A stretch of DNA of 41,712 nucleotides from Curtobacterium sp. GC_Cur_3 (GCF_026544205.1 NZ_JALNUI010000031.1:1-41712), one strand, 5' to 3'; counted from the stretch's first letter, positions 7,589-14,860 are shown. Numbers and translations: made by a program. The notes: generated by a model from the letters alone, not told the origin.

Positions 7589-7656
7589 GGCCAGCGGCGG
7601 TCTCTGGCCAGCGCCGGTCTCTGGCCAGCGCCGGTCTCAGGCGAGCGCAGGTCTCA
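7589..7656. repeat. 17-bp tandem repeat, four copies, containing a stop codon
   Basis: Four head-to-tail 17-bp units begin at 7589, 7606, 7623 and 7640 (consensus GGCCAGCGCCGGTCTCA or ...TCT). The last three bases of the fourth unit are the stop codon of the SRPBCC-like gene on the minus strand. The others lie in its 3' untranslated region. Confidence 0.85.
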
Positions 7657-8130
7657 GGCCGGCGGCCAGGACGGTGCCTGCGCCCGCATCCGGATCGCCC
7701 GCCACTGCCAGATGACCCACATGCCGGGCCAGAGCGCGATGCCGAGCACGGCCGGGCGCATCCGGTAGTCCAGCCGGTCGACGAACAGGGTCTTCCCGTC
7801 GGGGAGCTCCGTCGCGGCCATCCGGTGCCGCATGTCCATCCGGGCGAACAGGCCGCTCGTGCCGCCGCCGTTGTCGCGCTGCACGGGGACGCCGTCGACC
7901 TCGTACCGGTCGATGTCCACGTGGCTCGCACCGCTCGGCACGACACCGAAGGCGCTCGCGGCGATCGGGTGCGGTTGCCCTGGGGTCCAGCGGCGCGGGA
8001 AGCCCTCGGGAGCGAGCGAGCGGTAGACCAGGAACGGCTTGGTCACCCCGACCATCACCGCCGGGGCCATCAGGGCGTCGCGGACGGACGCGACCGGGGC
8101 GTCGAGGACGAGGCGGAGACCGACGTGCAT
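7654..8130 (-). CDS. SRPBCC-like (polyketide-cyclase-fold) small protein
   Basis: A 158-aa protein whose start (MHVGLRLVLDAPVASVRDAL) and mixed strand/helix pattern resemble the START/SRPBCC ligand-binding superfamily. The segment LFVDRLDYRMRPAVLGIALWPGMWVIWQWRA matches the last strand and long C-terminal helix of that fold. The ligand is unknown. The start at 8130 is supported by the -10 TACGGT 7 nt upstream, implying a leaderless transcript. The stop codon is embedded in the fourth copy of a 17-bp tandem repeat. It is codirectional with the GNAT gene (79-bp gap) but has its own promoter. Confidence 0.6.
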   Translation of the reverse strand: MHVGLRLVLDAPVASVRDALMAPAVMVGVTKPFLVYRSLAPEGFPRRWTPGQPHPIAASAFGVVPSGASHVDIDRYEVDGVPVQRDNGGGTSGLFARMDMRHRMAATELPDGKTLFVDRLDYRMRPAVLGIALWPGMWVIWQWRAIRMRAQAPSWPPA

Positions 8131-8137
8131 GTCGCCG

Positions 8138-8143
8138 ACCGTA
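8138..8143 (-). promoter_or_regulatory. -10 element of leaderless SRPBCC-like gene promoter
   Basis: TACGGT on the minus strand, with 7 nt to the ATG at 8130. Confidence 0.45.
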
Positions 8144-8209
8144 CGCCGCGGCGCTGCCGCCGGGCCGTGCAGGTCAGGCGCGCCGAGCGGGTCAGCCGGG
8201 CCGTGCGGG

Positions 8210-8842
8210 TCAGGCGTGCCGGGCCGACCGGCGGCGGGAGCCCTCGGCGCGGTCGTGCTGACGGAGACGCTCGGCCAGGGACAACCGGACGGTGGGCCAC
8301 TCGGACGCGGTGATCGAGAAGACCACGGTGTCGCGGAGGGTGCCGTCCCGCCCGATCTGGTGGTTGCGCAGGACACCGTCCTGCTTGGCGCCGAGCCGGG
8401 CGATCGCGGCACGGGACTGCTGGTTGTGCCAGTGCGTGCGGAACTCGACCGCGATGCACTGCCAGACCTCGAACGCCTGCGAGAGCATCAGCAGCTTCGA
8501 CTCGGTGTTGATCCCGGACCGCTGCGCCGACTGCGCCAGGAAGGTCGACCCGATCTCCACCCGGCGGTTGGCGGTGTCGACCGCCATGAACGTCGTCGAG
8601 CCCACCACGCGTCCGGTGGGTCGGTCGCGCACGGCGAACGGCACCATCCGGCCGGCGGTCTGCTCGGCCAGGCGCCGCTCGATCTCGTCGTCGACCTGCG
8701 CCGGGGAGGGGATCGCGGTGTACCAGGTGCGCCAGAGGTCCCCGTCGGCGACCGCCGCGCGGAGGTCGTCCGCGTGCTCCGGGCCGAGGGGCTCGAGCGT
8801 GACGCGGTCACCGGTCAGGGTCGGTGCGGGGGCGATCTCCAT
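8210..8842 (-). CDS. GNAT-family N-acetyltransferase (RimJ/RimL-like)
   Basis: A 210-aa acetyltransferase of the RimJ/RimL type. The N-terminus LTGDRVTLEPLGPEHADDL is the family opening. A beta strand PTGRVVGSTTFM and a long strand RRVEIGSTFLAQSAQRSGIN lead into the acetyl-CoA loop region. VEFRTHWHNQQSRAAIARLGAKQDGVLRNHQI is the characteristic C-terminal segment in which Asn/Arg residues pack against CoA. It may acetylate a protein N-terminus or a small amine; the substrate is unknown. The C-terminal 20 residues are basic. ATG 8842 lies 8 nt after a TACGAT -10. It is divergent from the ComB-like gene. Confidence 0.88.
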   Translation of the reverse strand: MEIAPAPTLTGDRVTLEPLGPEHADDLRAAVADGDLWRTWYTAIPSPAQVDDEIERRLAEQTAGRMVPFAVRDRPTGRVVGSTTFMAVDTANRRVEIGSTFLAQSAQRSGINTESKLLMLSQAFEVWQCIAVEFRTHWHNQQSRAAIARLGAKQDGVLRNHQIGRDGTLRDTVVFSITASEWPTVRLSLAERLRQHDRAEGSRRRSARHA

Positions 8843-8850
8843 GGGAGTCG

Positions 8851-8856
8851 ATCGTA
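8851..8856 (-). promoter_or_regulatory. -10 element of near-leaderless GNAT promoter
   Basis: TACGAT on the minus strand, with 8 nt to the ATG at 8842. Confidence 0.45.
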
Positions 8857-8904
8857 CTGGCGGCCCTCCCGGCGAACGGTGCCAGAGCGGAGCACCTGTG
8901 GAAA

Positions 8905-8932
8905 AGGACAGGTCCTCCACAGCGGTTATCGT
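8905..8932 (+). promoter_or_regulatory. Leaderless promoter of the ComB-like gene
   Basis: A -35-like AGGACA (8905-8910), a 16-bp spacer and a -10 TATCGT (8927-8932). The GTG start at 8939 falls at the expected transcription start. Confidence 0.5.
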
Positions 8933-8938
8933 GACGAG

Positions 8939-9544
8939 GTGCGTGAACGAGGCCAGCAGCAGTACCAGGTCCGATTCGGGTGGGGCATCGCCGATGCCCG
9001 TCGAGTGACCGTCGGGGCACACCTGGTCGTCTGGACGGACGTCCTGCCCTGGCCGGGCGCCGACGACGACGCCGCCCACCGGGCCGTGCGCCGCGCGGTG
9101 CCGGCCGGGGCCGAGGTCGTGCTCGGCCACCTCGGGAACGCGACGGCCGTGGCGGACCGCGTGACGAGCCTCCAGGCCGCACTGGGCGACCGCTGCGTCG
9201 TCGCGGTGATCGCCGCCGGCACCGCGCCGACGCCCGTCGGGGACGACGCTGCCGAGGCAGCCGGGGAGTCCGTCGACGTGCCGGAGGCTCCCGGGTTCGC
9301 CGTCGAGGACCTGCTCGGCGCCGGCGCCGTCGTGGACGCGCTGACGGCGGTCGGCATCGACCACTGCTCGCCGGAGGCCGCGGCCGCGAGCGCCGCGTTC
9401 ACCGGACTCCGACGGGCCGTCCGCCACCTGGTGTCCGCGTCCGAGGCCGCACGGGAGCTCGGACCGGAGCGGGTGCACGCGGCGCTCGCCGCGGGGCCGG
9501 AGCTCCTGAGCGTCCGACCCGGGGAACACACCGGCCGGGCGTAG
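8939..9544 (+). CDS. ComB-like 2-phosphosulfolactate phosphatase family protein
   Basis: A 201-aa protein of the ComB / COG2045 family. Visible blocks are VVWTDVLPWPG (first strand with the conserved Asp), LGHLGNATAVADRV, VAVIAAGTAP, the FAVEDLLGAGAVVDAL signature and CSPEAAAASAAF. In methanogens and some bacteria ComB makes sulfolactate for coenzyme M or related sulfonates. No other sulfonate gene is nearby, so the true substrate here is open. The GTG start coincides with the predicted transcription start 7 nt after the -10, so the mRNA should be leaderless. It is somewhat shorter than the usual 230-250 aa. Confidence 0.75.
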   Translation: MRERGQQQYQVRFGWGIADARRVTVGAHLVVWTDVLPWPGADDDAAHRAVRRAVPAGAEVVLGHLGNATAVADRVTSLQAALGDRCVVAVIAAGTAPTPVGDDAAEAAGESVDVPEAPGFAVEDLLGAGAVVDALTAVGIDHCSPEAAAASAAFTGLRRAVRHLVSASEAARELGPERVHAALAAGPELLSVRPGEHTGRA

Positions 9545-9602
9545 CGTTCCAGCCATCACGCCAGCGGTCACCGGATCGCGGGCACGGCACGAGGAGCACA
9601 TC

Positions 9603-9905
9603 ATGAAGGCAGTCGTCGGCGACACCGTCATCGCAGAGGCATCCGAGGACGACCTCATCAAGATCGAGGGCAACTGGTACTTCCCGCCGTCGAGCGTGAA
9701 GACCGAGCTCTTCACCGAGACCGACACCCAGTACCACTGCCCGTGGAAGGGCGACACGCAGTACTACACGGTGAACGTCGACGGGCAGTCGCTCAAGGAC
9801 AACGCCTGGTCGTACCCGACCCCGATCCCGTCGTCCTTCGACCGCGTCGGCAAGGACTACAGCGGCTACGTGGCGTTCTGGAAGGGCGTCCGCGTCGTCG
9901 AGTAG
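9603..9905 (+). CDS. DUF427 protein
   Basis: A 100-aa DUF427 protein. The family signature is present: MKAVVGDTVIAEA, the NWYFPPSSV stretch, YHCPWKGDTQYYTVNVDG, and the terminal YVAFWKGVRVVE. DUF427 proteins are small all-beta proteins of unknown biochemical role. The ATG has GAGGAG 6-9 nt upstream (leadered, unlike several neighbours). Only 7 nt separate its stop from that of the convergent Nramp gene, and no terminator is visible there. Confidence 0.93.
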   Translation: MKAVVGDTVIAEASEDDLIKIEGNWYFPPSSVKTELFTETDTQYHCPWKGDTQYYTVNVDGQSLKDNAWSYPTPIPSSFDRVGKDYSGYVAFWKGVRVVE

Positions 9906-9912
9906 CCCCGGC

Positions 9913-11166
9913 TCACTCGGTGAACGTGAGCACCACCAGGGCCACGTTCAACGCGACGATCACCGCCGCGATCACCCACGCCACGACGCGGGTGGTCGCG
10001 GCGTTGACGTCCGTGCCCATGACGCTCCGCCGGGACGTGTAGACCACGAGCGGGACGAGTGCGAAGGCGATGCCGAAGCTCAGCACGACCTGGCTCACGA
10101 CGAGCAGCATCGTCGGGTCGGCACCGACGGCGAGCAGCACGAGCGCCGGCACCAGGGTCACCAGGCGCCGTGCGAGCAGCGGGACCCGCACGTGGAGCAG
10201 GCCGTGCATGATCTCCGCGCCGGCCATGCAGCCGACCGAGGTCGATGCCAGCCCCGACGCCAGCAGCCCCACGGCGAAGAGCACCCCGACGACCGGCCCG
10301 ACGTTCGCGGTGATCGCGGCCTGGGCGCCCGGGATCGTGTCGGTGCCAGGCACCCCCGGCAGCGTCGCCGCGGCGAGCACGAGCATGCACACGTTGACGC
10401 CGCCCGCGACGATGAGCGCGAGGGCCACGTCCCACCGCGTCGCGACGAGGACCCGCTGGCGCTCCGGCCCAGCGGGGGTGTCGCCGTGGCGGTCGCGGGC
10501 GAGGGCCGAGTGCAGGTACACCGCGTGCGGCATCACCGTCGCCCCGAGCATCGACGCGGCGAGCATCACCGACTGCGTGCCCTCGAAGCGCGGGACCAGG
10601 CCGGACACCAGCTCGCCCGGGGACACCTGCGCGAAGAGCAGGCCAGCGCAGAAGCCCACGGTCAGGATCGCGAGCATCGACGTGACGACGACCTCGAACG
10701 TGCGGGCGCCCCGCCGGTTCTGCAGCACGAGGATCGCCATCGAGACGACCCCGGTGATGACGCCCCCGACGACGAGCGGCAGGCCGAACAGCAGGTGCAG
10801 GGCCAACGCCCCACCGATGACCTCGGCCACGTCGGTCGCGGCGGCCACCACCTCGGCCTGCGCCCAGAACAGCAGCCGCGGGGTCCTGCGCATCTTCAGC
10901 CCGAGCAGCTCCGGCAGCGACCGTCCGGTGACCACCCCGAGCTTGGCGGAGAGGTACTGCACCACGACCGCGCTGGCGTTGGCGGCGACGAGGACCCAGA
11001 GCAGCAGGTAGCCGTACCGCGCCCCCGCCGTGAGGTTCGCGGCGACGTTGCCCGGGTCGACGTAGGCGATCGCGGCGACGAACGCCGGCCCGAGGAGCGT
11101 CAGGCCGGCCGCACGCCTCCGCGGGCCGCCGACGGGGGCGGGGCGCGGGGTGACGATGTCGGTCAT
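9913..11166 (-). CDS. mntH: Nramp-family Mn2+/Fe2+ transporter
   Basis: A 417-aa polytopic membrane protein of the Nramp/MntH family, which imports Mn2+ (and Fe2+) with protons. The TM1 metal site is present as DPGN in VAAIAYVDPGNVAANL, and the TM6 motif as MPHAVYLHSAL. Eleven hydrophobic segments can be followed along the chain. The start may be ATG 11166 or the in-frame ATG 11178 (four residues longer); neither has a clear Shine-Dalgarno. A perfect inverted repeat lies immediately upstream and is a candidate metalloregulator operator. The gene is alone in its transcript and convergent with DUF427. The mntH name follows from the family motifs. Confidence 0.93.
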   Translation of the reverse strand: MTDIVTPRPAPVGGPRRRAAGLTLLGPAFVAAIAYVDPGNVAANLTAGARYGYLLLWVLVAANASAVVVQYLSAKLGVVTGRSLPELLGLKMRRTPRLLFWAQAEVVAAATDVAEVIGGALALHLLFGLPLVVGGVITGVVSMAILVLQNRRGARTFEVVVTSMLAILTVGFCAGLLFAQVSPGELVSGLVPRFEGTQSVMLAASMLGATVMPHAVYLHSALARDRHGDTPAGPERQRVLVATRWDVALALIVAGGVNVCMLVLAAATLPGVPGTDTIPGAQAAITANVGPVVGVLFAVGLLASGLASTSVGCMAGAEIMHGLLHVRVPLLARRLVTLVPALVLLAVGADPTMLLVVSQVVLSFGIAFALVPLVVYTSRRSVMGTDVNAATTRVVAWVIAAVIVALNVALVVLTFTE

Positions 11167-11184
11167 GATGCCGAGCATGCCAGA

Positions 11185-11204
11185 GGATTCGGGAGGCCGA
11201 ATCC
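11185..11204. promoter_or_regulatory. Inverted repeat upstream of the Nramp gene, candidate metalloregulator operator
   Basis: GGATTCGG-N4-CCGAATCC, arms perfectly complementary, begins 7-19 nt upstream of the transporter start. The TTCGG-N4-CCGAA core resembles DtxR/MntR-type operators of actinobacteria. The regulator is inferred from the regulated gene. Confidence 0.6.
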
Positions 11205-11278
11205 AGGTGTTCGGGTGGTCGCAACCCGACGGACAGCCGAGCATCCGTCGGCGACGTGCCCCGGGCCTCACGGCTGAC

Positions 11279-11284
11279 TACCGT
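11279..11284 (+). promoter_or_regulatory. -10 element of near-leaderless lipoprotein promoter
   Basis: TACCGT, with 8 nt to the ATG at 11293. No Shine-Dalgarno is present. Confidence 0.4.
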
Positions 11285-11292
11285 GGACGACC

Positions 11293-11862
11293 ATGCAGGG
11301 GACCGCAGGACGACTGACCACGGCGGGCGTGCTCGCCATCGCCGCCGCCATCACGCTCACGGGGTGCGCGCAGGGCGGCCACGACATCGGCGACTCCGTG
11401 ACCACGAAGCTCAACGGCTCCGCGTTCCACGGGCAGCTCGACATCCGGGCCACGAAGGTGGAGCGCGTGACCGCCCGCGCGATGGACCAGTTCGGGCTGG
11501 ACCCGAAGGGGGACGACGCCTACCTCGCCCACTTCACCGTCCGCACCGAACGCGGCACCTTCGACCGGGACGCCGTCGGCGACCTGGCGAACGACGCCTG
11601 GGGACTCCGCGCCGCAGACCGGCTGCAGGCGGGCCCCGAGCTCGACGCCGCCGACCGGAACGCCGTCCTGCGGGACGCCTGCCCGTTCGACCGCGCCGCG
11701 ATCGCCAAGGCCCTCACCTCCGACGGCACGGCCGACGTCTGCGCGGTCCTCCTCGCCCCGGAGGGCAGCACCGTCGAGGCGGTCAGCTACCTGCGCGCAG
11801 CACCGGTCGACGAGGGCGCGGAGGGCGACGCGACGATCACCTGGCGCGCACCCGACGCGTAG
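11293..11862 (+). CDS. Putative lipoprotein of unknown function
   Basis: A 189-aa protein with a lipoprotein signal: basic start (MQGTAGR), hydrophobic core and lipobox LTGC with the lipid-attached Cys at about residue 25. The mature domain begins with beta-rich segments (FHGQLDIRATKVERV, DAYLAHFTVRTERGTF), typical of extracellular immunoglobulin-like or DUF4352-like lipoproteins, and has two further Cys (in DACPF and DVCAV) that could form a disulfide. I do not recognise the family and give no function. It is convergent with the CGNR gene; the two stop codons are 3 nt apart. Confidence 0.8.
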   Translation: MQGTAGRLTTAGVLAIAAAITLTGCAQGGHDIGDSVTTKLNGSAFHGQLDIRATKVERVTARAMDQFGLDPKGDDAYLAHFTVRTERGTFDRDAVGDLANDAWGLRAADRLQAGPELDAADRNAVLRDACPFDRAAIAKALTSDGTADVCAVLLAPEGSTVEAVSYLRAAPVDEGAEGDATITWRAPDA

Positions 11863-11865
11863 GCG

Positions 11866-12561
11866 TCAGGCGGCCGCGCGACGGGCCCGGTGCGCGCGCA
11901 CCTTGGCCCGGTTGCCGCAGCGCTGCATCGCGCACCACCGGCGTGTGCCGCCGCGCGAGGAGTCGTAGAACACCAGCCCGCAGTCCGGCGCCGAGCAACG
12001 GCTCAGCCGGGTGGGTCGGCCGTCGGCCTCGACGTCGTCGAAGCCGACCTCGGTGAACAGGGCGACGGCGTCACGGGCGACGCTCGACAGGGCCTGGGTG
12101 AGCCGCACCCGGTTGGCGCCGGCTCGGCGTCGTCCACCCGGGAGGCTCGGGGGCACGTCCGGCAGGGCGGCGAACAGGTTGACGGTGTCGATGTCGTCGG
12201 GCGCGGGGCGCGTCCGGCCGGTGCCGGCGCGGAGCCCGGCGGCCACGGCGGCCCGCTCCGCCGCGGACGGGGCCGGTCCCGGGGCGGCCGCCACCGCGAG
12301 GCGGCCGATCGCCGCGCGGAGCGCACGGGCGTCCTGGAGCTCGCGCGCGTTCGCGCCGACGTCGATGGGCTCGGTGTGCTCGCTGAGCCACTCGTCCAGG
12401 TCGGCGGGCGTCATCAGGAGCTCGCCGAGCCGTGACCGGGGGCGTCGGCCGTCGGGGTCGTCGGCGAACCCGCCGGTGTGCGCGAAGTCGAGCGCGATCC
12501 GTCCGGCGTCGAAGAACCACGACGAGCCCGAGTCCGTGCGGATGTGCTGCCCCGTGTGCAT
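11866..12561 (-). CDS. CGNR zinc finger protein (ABATE-type)
   Basis: A 231-aa protein with the two-part layout of CGNR proteins. The N-terminal ABATE domain includes FFDAGRIALDFAHTGG, a typical opening. The C-terminal zinc finger has CSAPDCGLVFYD followed by WCAMQRCGNRAK, supplying four Cys plus the CGNR motif; the basic end (KVRAHRARRAAA) suits DNA binding. Members are thought to be stress-linked transcription regulators. ATG 12561 follows a TAGCCT -10 by 6 nt (leaderless). The whole promoter-start block is duplicated 57 bp upstream, at the junction with the SprT-like gene. Confidence 0.92.
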   Translation of the reverse strand: MHTGQHIRTDSGSSWFFDAGRIALDFAHTGGFADDPDGRRPRSRLGELLMTPADLDEWLSEHTEPIDVGANARELQDARALRAAIGRLAVAAAPGPAPSAAERAAVAAGLRAGTGRTRPAPDDIDTVNLFAALPDVPPSLPGGRRRAGANRVRLTQALSSVARDAVALFTEVGFDDVEADGRPTRLSRCSAPDCGLVFYDSSRGGTRRWCAMQRCGNRAKVRAHRARRAAA

Positions 12562-12640
12562 CCGGCCAGGCTAATGGGTGACCTGCGGATCGTGCTGCCG
12601 GGTCCGGAAGGGGTGCATCCGGCCAGGCTAATGGGTGACC
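12556..12640. repeat. 28-bp direct repeat carrying a leaderless promoter and start codon
   Basis: Identical 28-bp copies lie at 12556-12583 and 12613-12640, 57 bp (19 codons) apart. On the minus strand each reads stop codon/-10 (TAGCCT), GGCCGG, then ATGCAC. The proximal copy starts the CGNR gene. In the distal copy the TAG is the stop codon of the SprT-like gene. Confidence 0.85.
12571..12618 (-). CDS. Possible 15-aa leader peptide upstream of the CGNR gene
   Basis: From the ATG of the distal repeat copy, a 15-codon frame (MHPFRTRQHDPQVTH) runs to a TAG that is itself part of the proximal -10 element. Its ATG has the same TAGCCT-N6-ATG arrangement as the CGNR gene. It may be a translated uORF or only a by-product of the duplication. 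Confidence 0.3.
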   Translation of the reverse strand: MHPFRTRQHDPQVTH

Positions 12641-13128
12641 GTCTCTGCGTGCTCGTGCTCGTGCTCGTGCTCGTGCACGTGCTGGCGACGCCACGCGATG
12701 AGGTGGCGCTCGTCGAACCGGCGGGAGCACTTCGCGCAGGCCAGCGGCCGGGTCGGCGTCCGGTAGCGGTAGTGCTCGTGGCCGGCGGGGCAGGTCCCCA
12801 CCCACGGCGCGAGCTCGCTGGCGATCGGCCCGTCGTGCAGCCGCGACCCGGTGTACCCGATCGACCGGGCCGTCCGCCGCCAGGCCGGTCCGTGCCCGGC
12901 ACGGGCACCGCTCAGCGCATGTGCGACCTCGTGCAGCAGGACCTGCTCGACGTCCTCGTCCGAGAACCGTGCCGCCAGGTGCCGACTGACCGTGATCCGG
13001 CGCTTCGCGAAGTCGCACTGTCCGGCGCGGGTCTTCGCGTGGTCGAAGCCGAACGACCACGAACCACCACCGAGGTGCAGGCGCAGCAGTTCCTCGGCCC
13101 GGTCGCGGACCTGGTCGAGCGAGGTCAC
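12628..13128 (-). CDS. SprT-like zinc metalloprotease-fold protein with His-Glu repeat tail
   Basis: A 166-aa SprT-like protein. The zinc-protease motif is HEVAH (residues 66-70, in VEQVLLHEVAHALSG). A C-terminal zinc ribbon has Cys and His in GTCPAGHEHY and ACAKCSRRFD. SprT-like proteins are related to the DNA-protein-crosslink protease Spartan; bacterial members are mostly uncharacterised. The tail HVHEHEHEHEHAE comes from a GCTCGT hexanucleotide repeat and could bind metal. The start is GTG at 13128, overlapping the stop of the TPR-like gene as GTGA, so the two are translationally coupled. The TAG stop doubles as the first part of a TAGCCT -10 element. Confidence 0.88.
   Translation of the reverse strand: MTSLDQVRDRAEELLRLHLGGGSWSFGFDHAKTRAGQCDFAKRRITVSRHLAARFSDEDVEQVLLHEVAHALSGARAGHGPAWRRTARSIGYTGSRLHDGPIASELAPWVGTCPAGHEHYRYRTPTRPLACAKCSRRFDERHLIAWRRQHVHEHEHEHEHAETVTH
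12651..12680. repeat. Hexanucleotide microsatellite in the SprT-like gene
   Basis: Four exact GCTCGT units and a variant GCACGT encode the alternating Glu-His tail on the minus strand. Copy changes would keep the frame. Confidence 0.75.
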
Positions 13129-13964
13129 CGGTCGGTGTCGGTGGGGCGTGAGCGGTCCGAGCGGCCGGTCAGCTTGCCCCAGATGCTGTCGCCCTCGGTG
13201 CGGGCCGCGTCGGGGGCACCGAGGACCCGTCGACGGATCGGCGGGACCTCCTTCACCGGCTCGGCCACCCGGGTGACGGGGTCGGTCTCGCGGCGGGCAG
13301 CGAGCTCGCGTGCCGTCCGGGGACGGTCGGCGGCGTCACGGTCCTGCGTGCTGGGCGCGGCCGGCTGGGCGATCGACGCGCGCATGGCGGCCTCGACCGC
13401 GGTGCGCAGGGCGTCCGTGCGCTCCGACGGGGCCCCGGCGGCGCGGAAGGCCTCGTACGAGCGGGCCAGGACCTCGCGCGCCTCGTCGAAGCGGGACAGC
13501 TCGAACAGGGACCAGCCCTCGATCTCGGCGGCGGCGCCCTCGAGCTCCGGCCACTCCTCGGTCGTGGCGGTGTCACGGGCCATGGCGGCCTCGCTCGCGG
13601 CGCGCTCGTGCCGACCCAGGTCGTGCAGGACGTGCGCGCGGCGGATCCGGGCGGCGACCTTGTCGGAGCGTTCCCCCGTGAACATCGTCAGGCGGAAGAC
13701 CTCCTCGGCCAGGACGAGCGCCTCGTCGAGGCGGCCAAGCAGCCGCATCAGCTCGGCGCGCTCGGCGAGGGCGTCGGTGCTGCGGCTCTGGCCGAGGTCA
13801 CGGAGGCGGTCCTGCACGGCCTGCACGTCCACGGCGGGGCGCAGACTGATGGGCGCGAAGGTGCTGCCGGGGCTGACGCTCGGGCTTCCGGGGGCCGCGT
13901 GACGCGGTTCCCGGGCGCGGTCGTCCCGGTCGAGGTGCTGGCGGTCTTCGGGCGGGTTGGACAT
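13125..13964 (-). CDS. TPR-like helical repeat protein
   Basis: A 279-aa soluble protein. Residues 1-40 are disordered and charged. The middle (about 45-195) is built of paired amphipathic helices spaced like TPR units: STDALAERAELMRLLGRLDEAL, RIRRAHVLHDLGRHERAASEA and IEGWSLFELSRFDEAREVL. The C-terminal third is disordered and Arg/Pro-rich, with a short ordered end near GDSIWGKLTGRSD. No catalytic motif is seen; a scaffolding role is likely. Its stop codon overlaps the GTG start of the SprT-like gene, so the two may act together. Confidence 0.75.
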   Translation of the reverse strand: MSNPPEDRQHLDRDDRAREPRHAAPGSPSVSPGSTFAPISLRPAVDVQAVQDRLRDLGQSRSTDALAERAELMRLLGRLDEALVLAEEVFRLTMFTGERSDKVAARIRRAHVLHDLGRHERAASEAAMARDTATTEEWPELEGAAAEIEGWSLFELSRFDEAREVLARSYEAFRAAGAPSERTDALRTAVEAAMRASIAQPAAPSTQDRDAADRPRTARELAARRETDPVTRVAEPVKEVPPIRRRVLGAPDAARTEGDSIWGKLTGRSDRSRPTDTDR

Positions 13965-14013
13965 CAGGGTCGAGGGTAACCGGGCTCACCCGGGAGTGAC
14001 CGCTGCCACACGC

Positions 14014-14050
14014 CGAAGGCCCGCCTCGCGCAGTGCGGGACGGGCCTTCG
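14014..14050 (-). terminator. Terminator hairpin of the Gln-rich membrane protein gene
   Basis: CGAAGGCCCG and CGGGCCTTCG arms enclose a 17-nt loop just beyond the stop codon at 14065 on the minus strand. Confidence 0.65.
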
Positions 14051-14064
14051 AGGACGTGTGGTGG

Positions 14065-14763
14065 TCAGGAGGCGGAGACCGCGACCCCGATGTACACGAT
14101 GAACGCGACGAGGAACGCGACGACGGCGAGGATGATCGCGAACACACCCCAGCGACGGCCGCGCTTGGTGGCGATCGCGACGATGCCCTGCACGATGCCC
14201 CACACGCCGAACAGCGTGGCGACCCACATGAAGACGCTGCCCACGGCGAACTGACCGCCGTTCGCGGAGTTCATCAGCGAGTCCTGGAGCTGCCGCTGGA
14301 GCTCCTGCTGGTCACTCGCGCTCCCGCTGCCGCCGCTCTGCATGAGGTCGCGGATGACGCCGGTCGCACCGAGCGCGGTCCCGAGGACGTACCCGCCGAT
14401 GACGCCGAGCACGAGCGCGACGACCGAGGCGACGAAGGCGATGCGGCCGACGGTCGGCTTCTTGGCGACGGGTTCGTGGTGCTGCTGCCACGCCGGGCCG
14501 CCCGAGGACGCCGCGGACCCGTACTGCTGCTGGTGGTGCTGCGGCTGGTGCTGCTGGCCACCCCACGAGGGGGCGTCCGACTGCTGGCCCTGCTGCTGCC
14601 CGTACTGGTCACCCTGCTGCTGCTGCCCGTACTGCTGGCCGTACTGCTGACCCTGCTGCTGGCCGTACTGCTGCTGCTGCTCGCCGTACTGCGGCGTCGA
14701 GTCCGGCGTGATGCGCTCGCCGTAGCGAGGCCGGTCGTCGTTGCTCCGGTCGTCGTTCGTCAT
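14065..14763 (-). CDS. Membrane protein with Gln/Tyr-rich disordered N-terminus (DUF4190-like)
   Basis: A 232-aa protein. Residues about 25-105 are a low-complexity stretch of YGQQQ-type repeats with His and Ser. Hydrophobic segments lie near residues 107-133 (IAFVASVVALVLGVIGGYVLG), 172-195 (VGSVFMWVATLFGVWGIVQGIV) and 205-228 (WGVFAIILAVVAFLVAFIVYIG), so it has three membrane helices like DUF4190 proteins. Function is unknown. The N-terminus should be cytoplasmic and intrinsically disordered, resembling prion-like or condensate-forming sequence. ATG 14763 has GGGGAAG upstream. It is a single gene ending in a hairpin terminator. Confidence 0.75.
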   Translation of the reverse strand: MTNDDRSNDDRPRYGERITPDSTPQYGEQQQQYGQQQGQQYGQQYGQQQQGDQYGQQQGQQSDAPSWGGQQHQPQHHQQQYGSAASSGGPAWQQHHEPVAKKPTVGRIAFVASVVALVLGVIGGYVLGTALGATGVIRDLMQSGGSGSASDQQELQRQLQDSLMNSANGGQFAVGSVFMWVATLFGVWGIVQGIVAIATKRGRRWGVFAIILAVVAFLVAFIVYIGVAVSAS

Positions 14764-14860
14764 GAGGGCTTCCCCGTCTCGTTCGGTCGCGCACCTGCGC
14801 GGTCGTCCAGCGTCCATCCTGGCAGCGCGACCGTCCCGTTGCCCGAGAGCGCCGCGCTGG

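Noticed and set aside
7589..7656. Short repeats that could suggest a CRISPR array
   Set aside because: The units are contiguous 17-mers with no spacers, and no cas gene is near.
12478..13902. 474-codon plus-strand open frame across the CGNR, SprT-like and TPR-like genes
   Set aside because: It is antisense to three genes with recognisable motifs and has no domain of its own.
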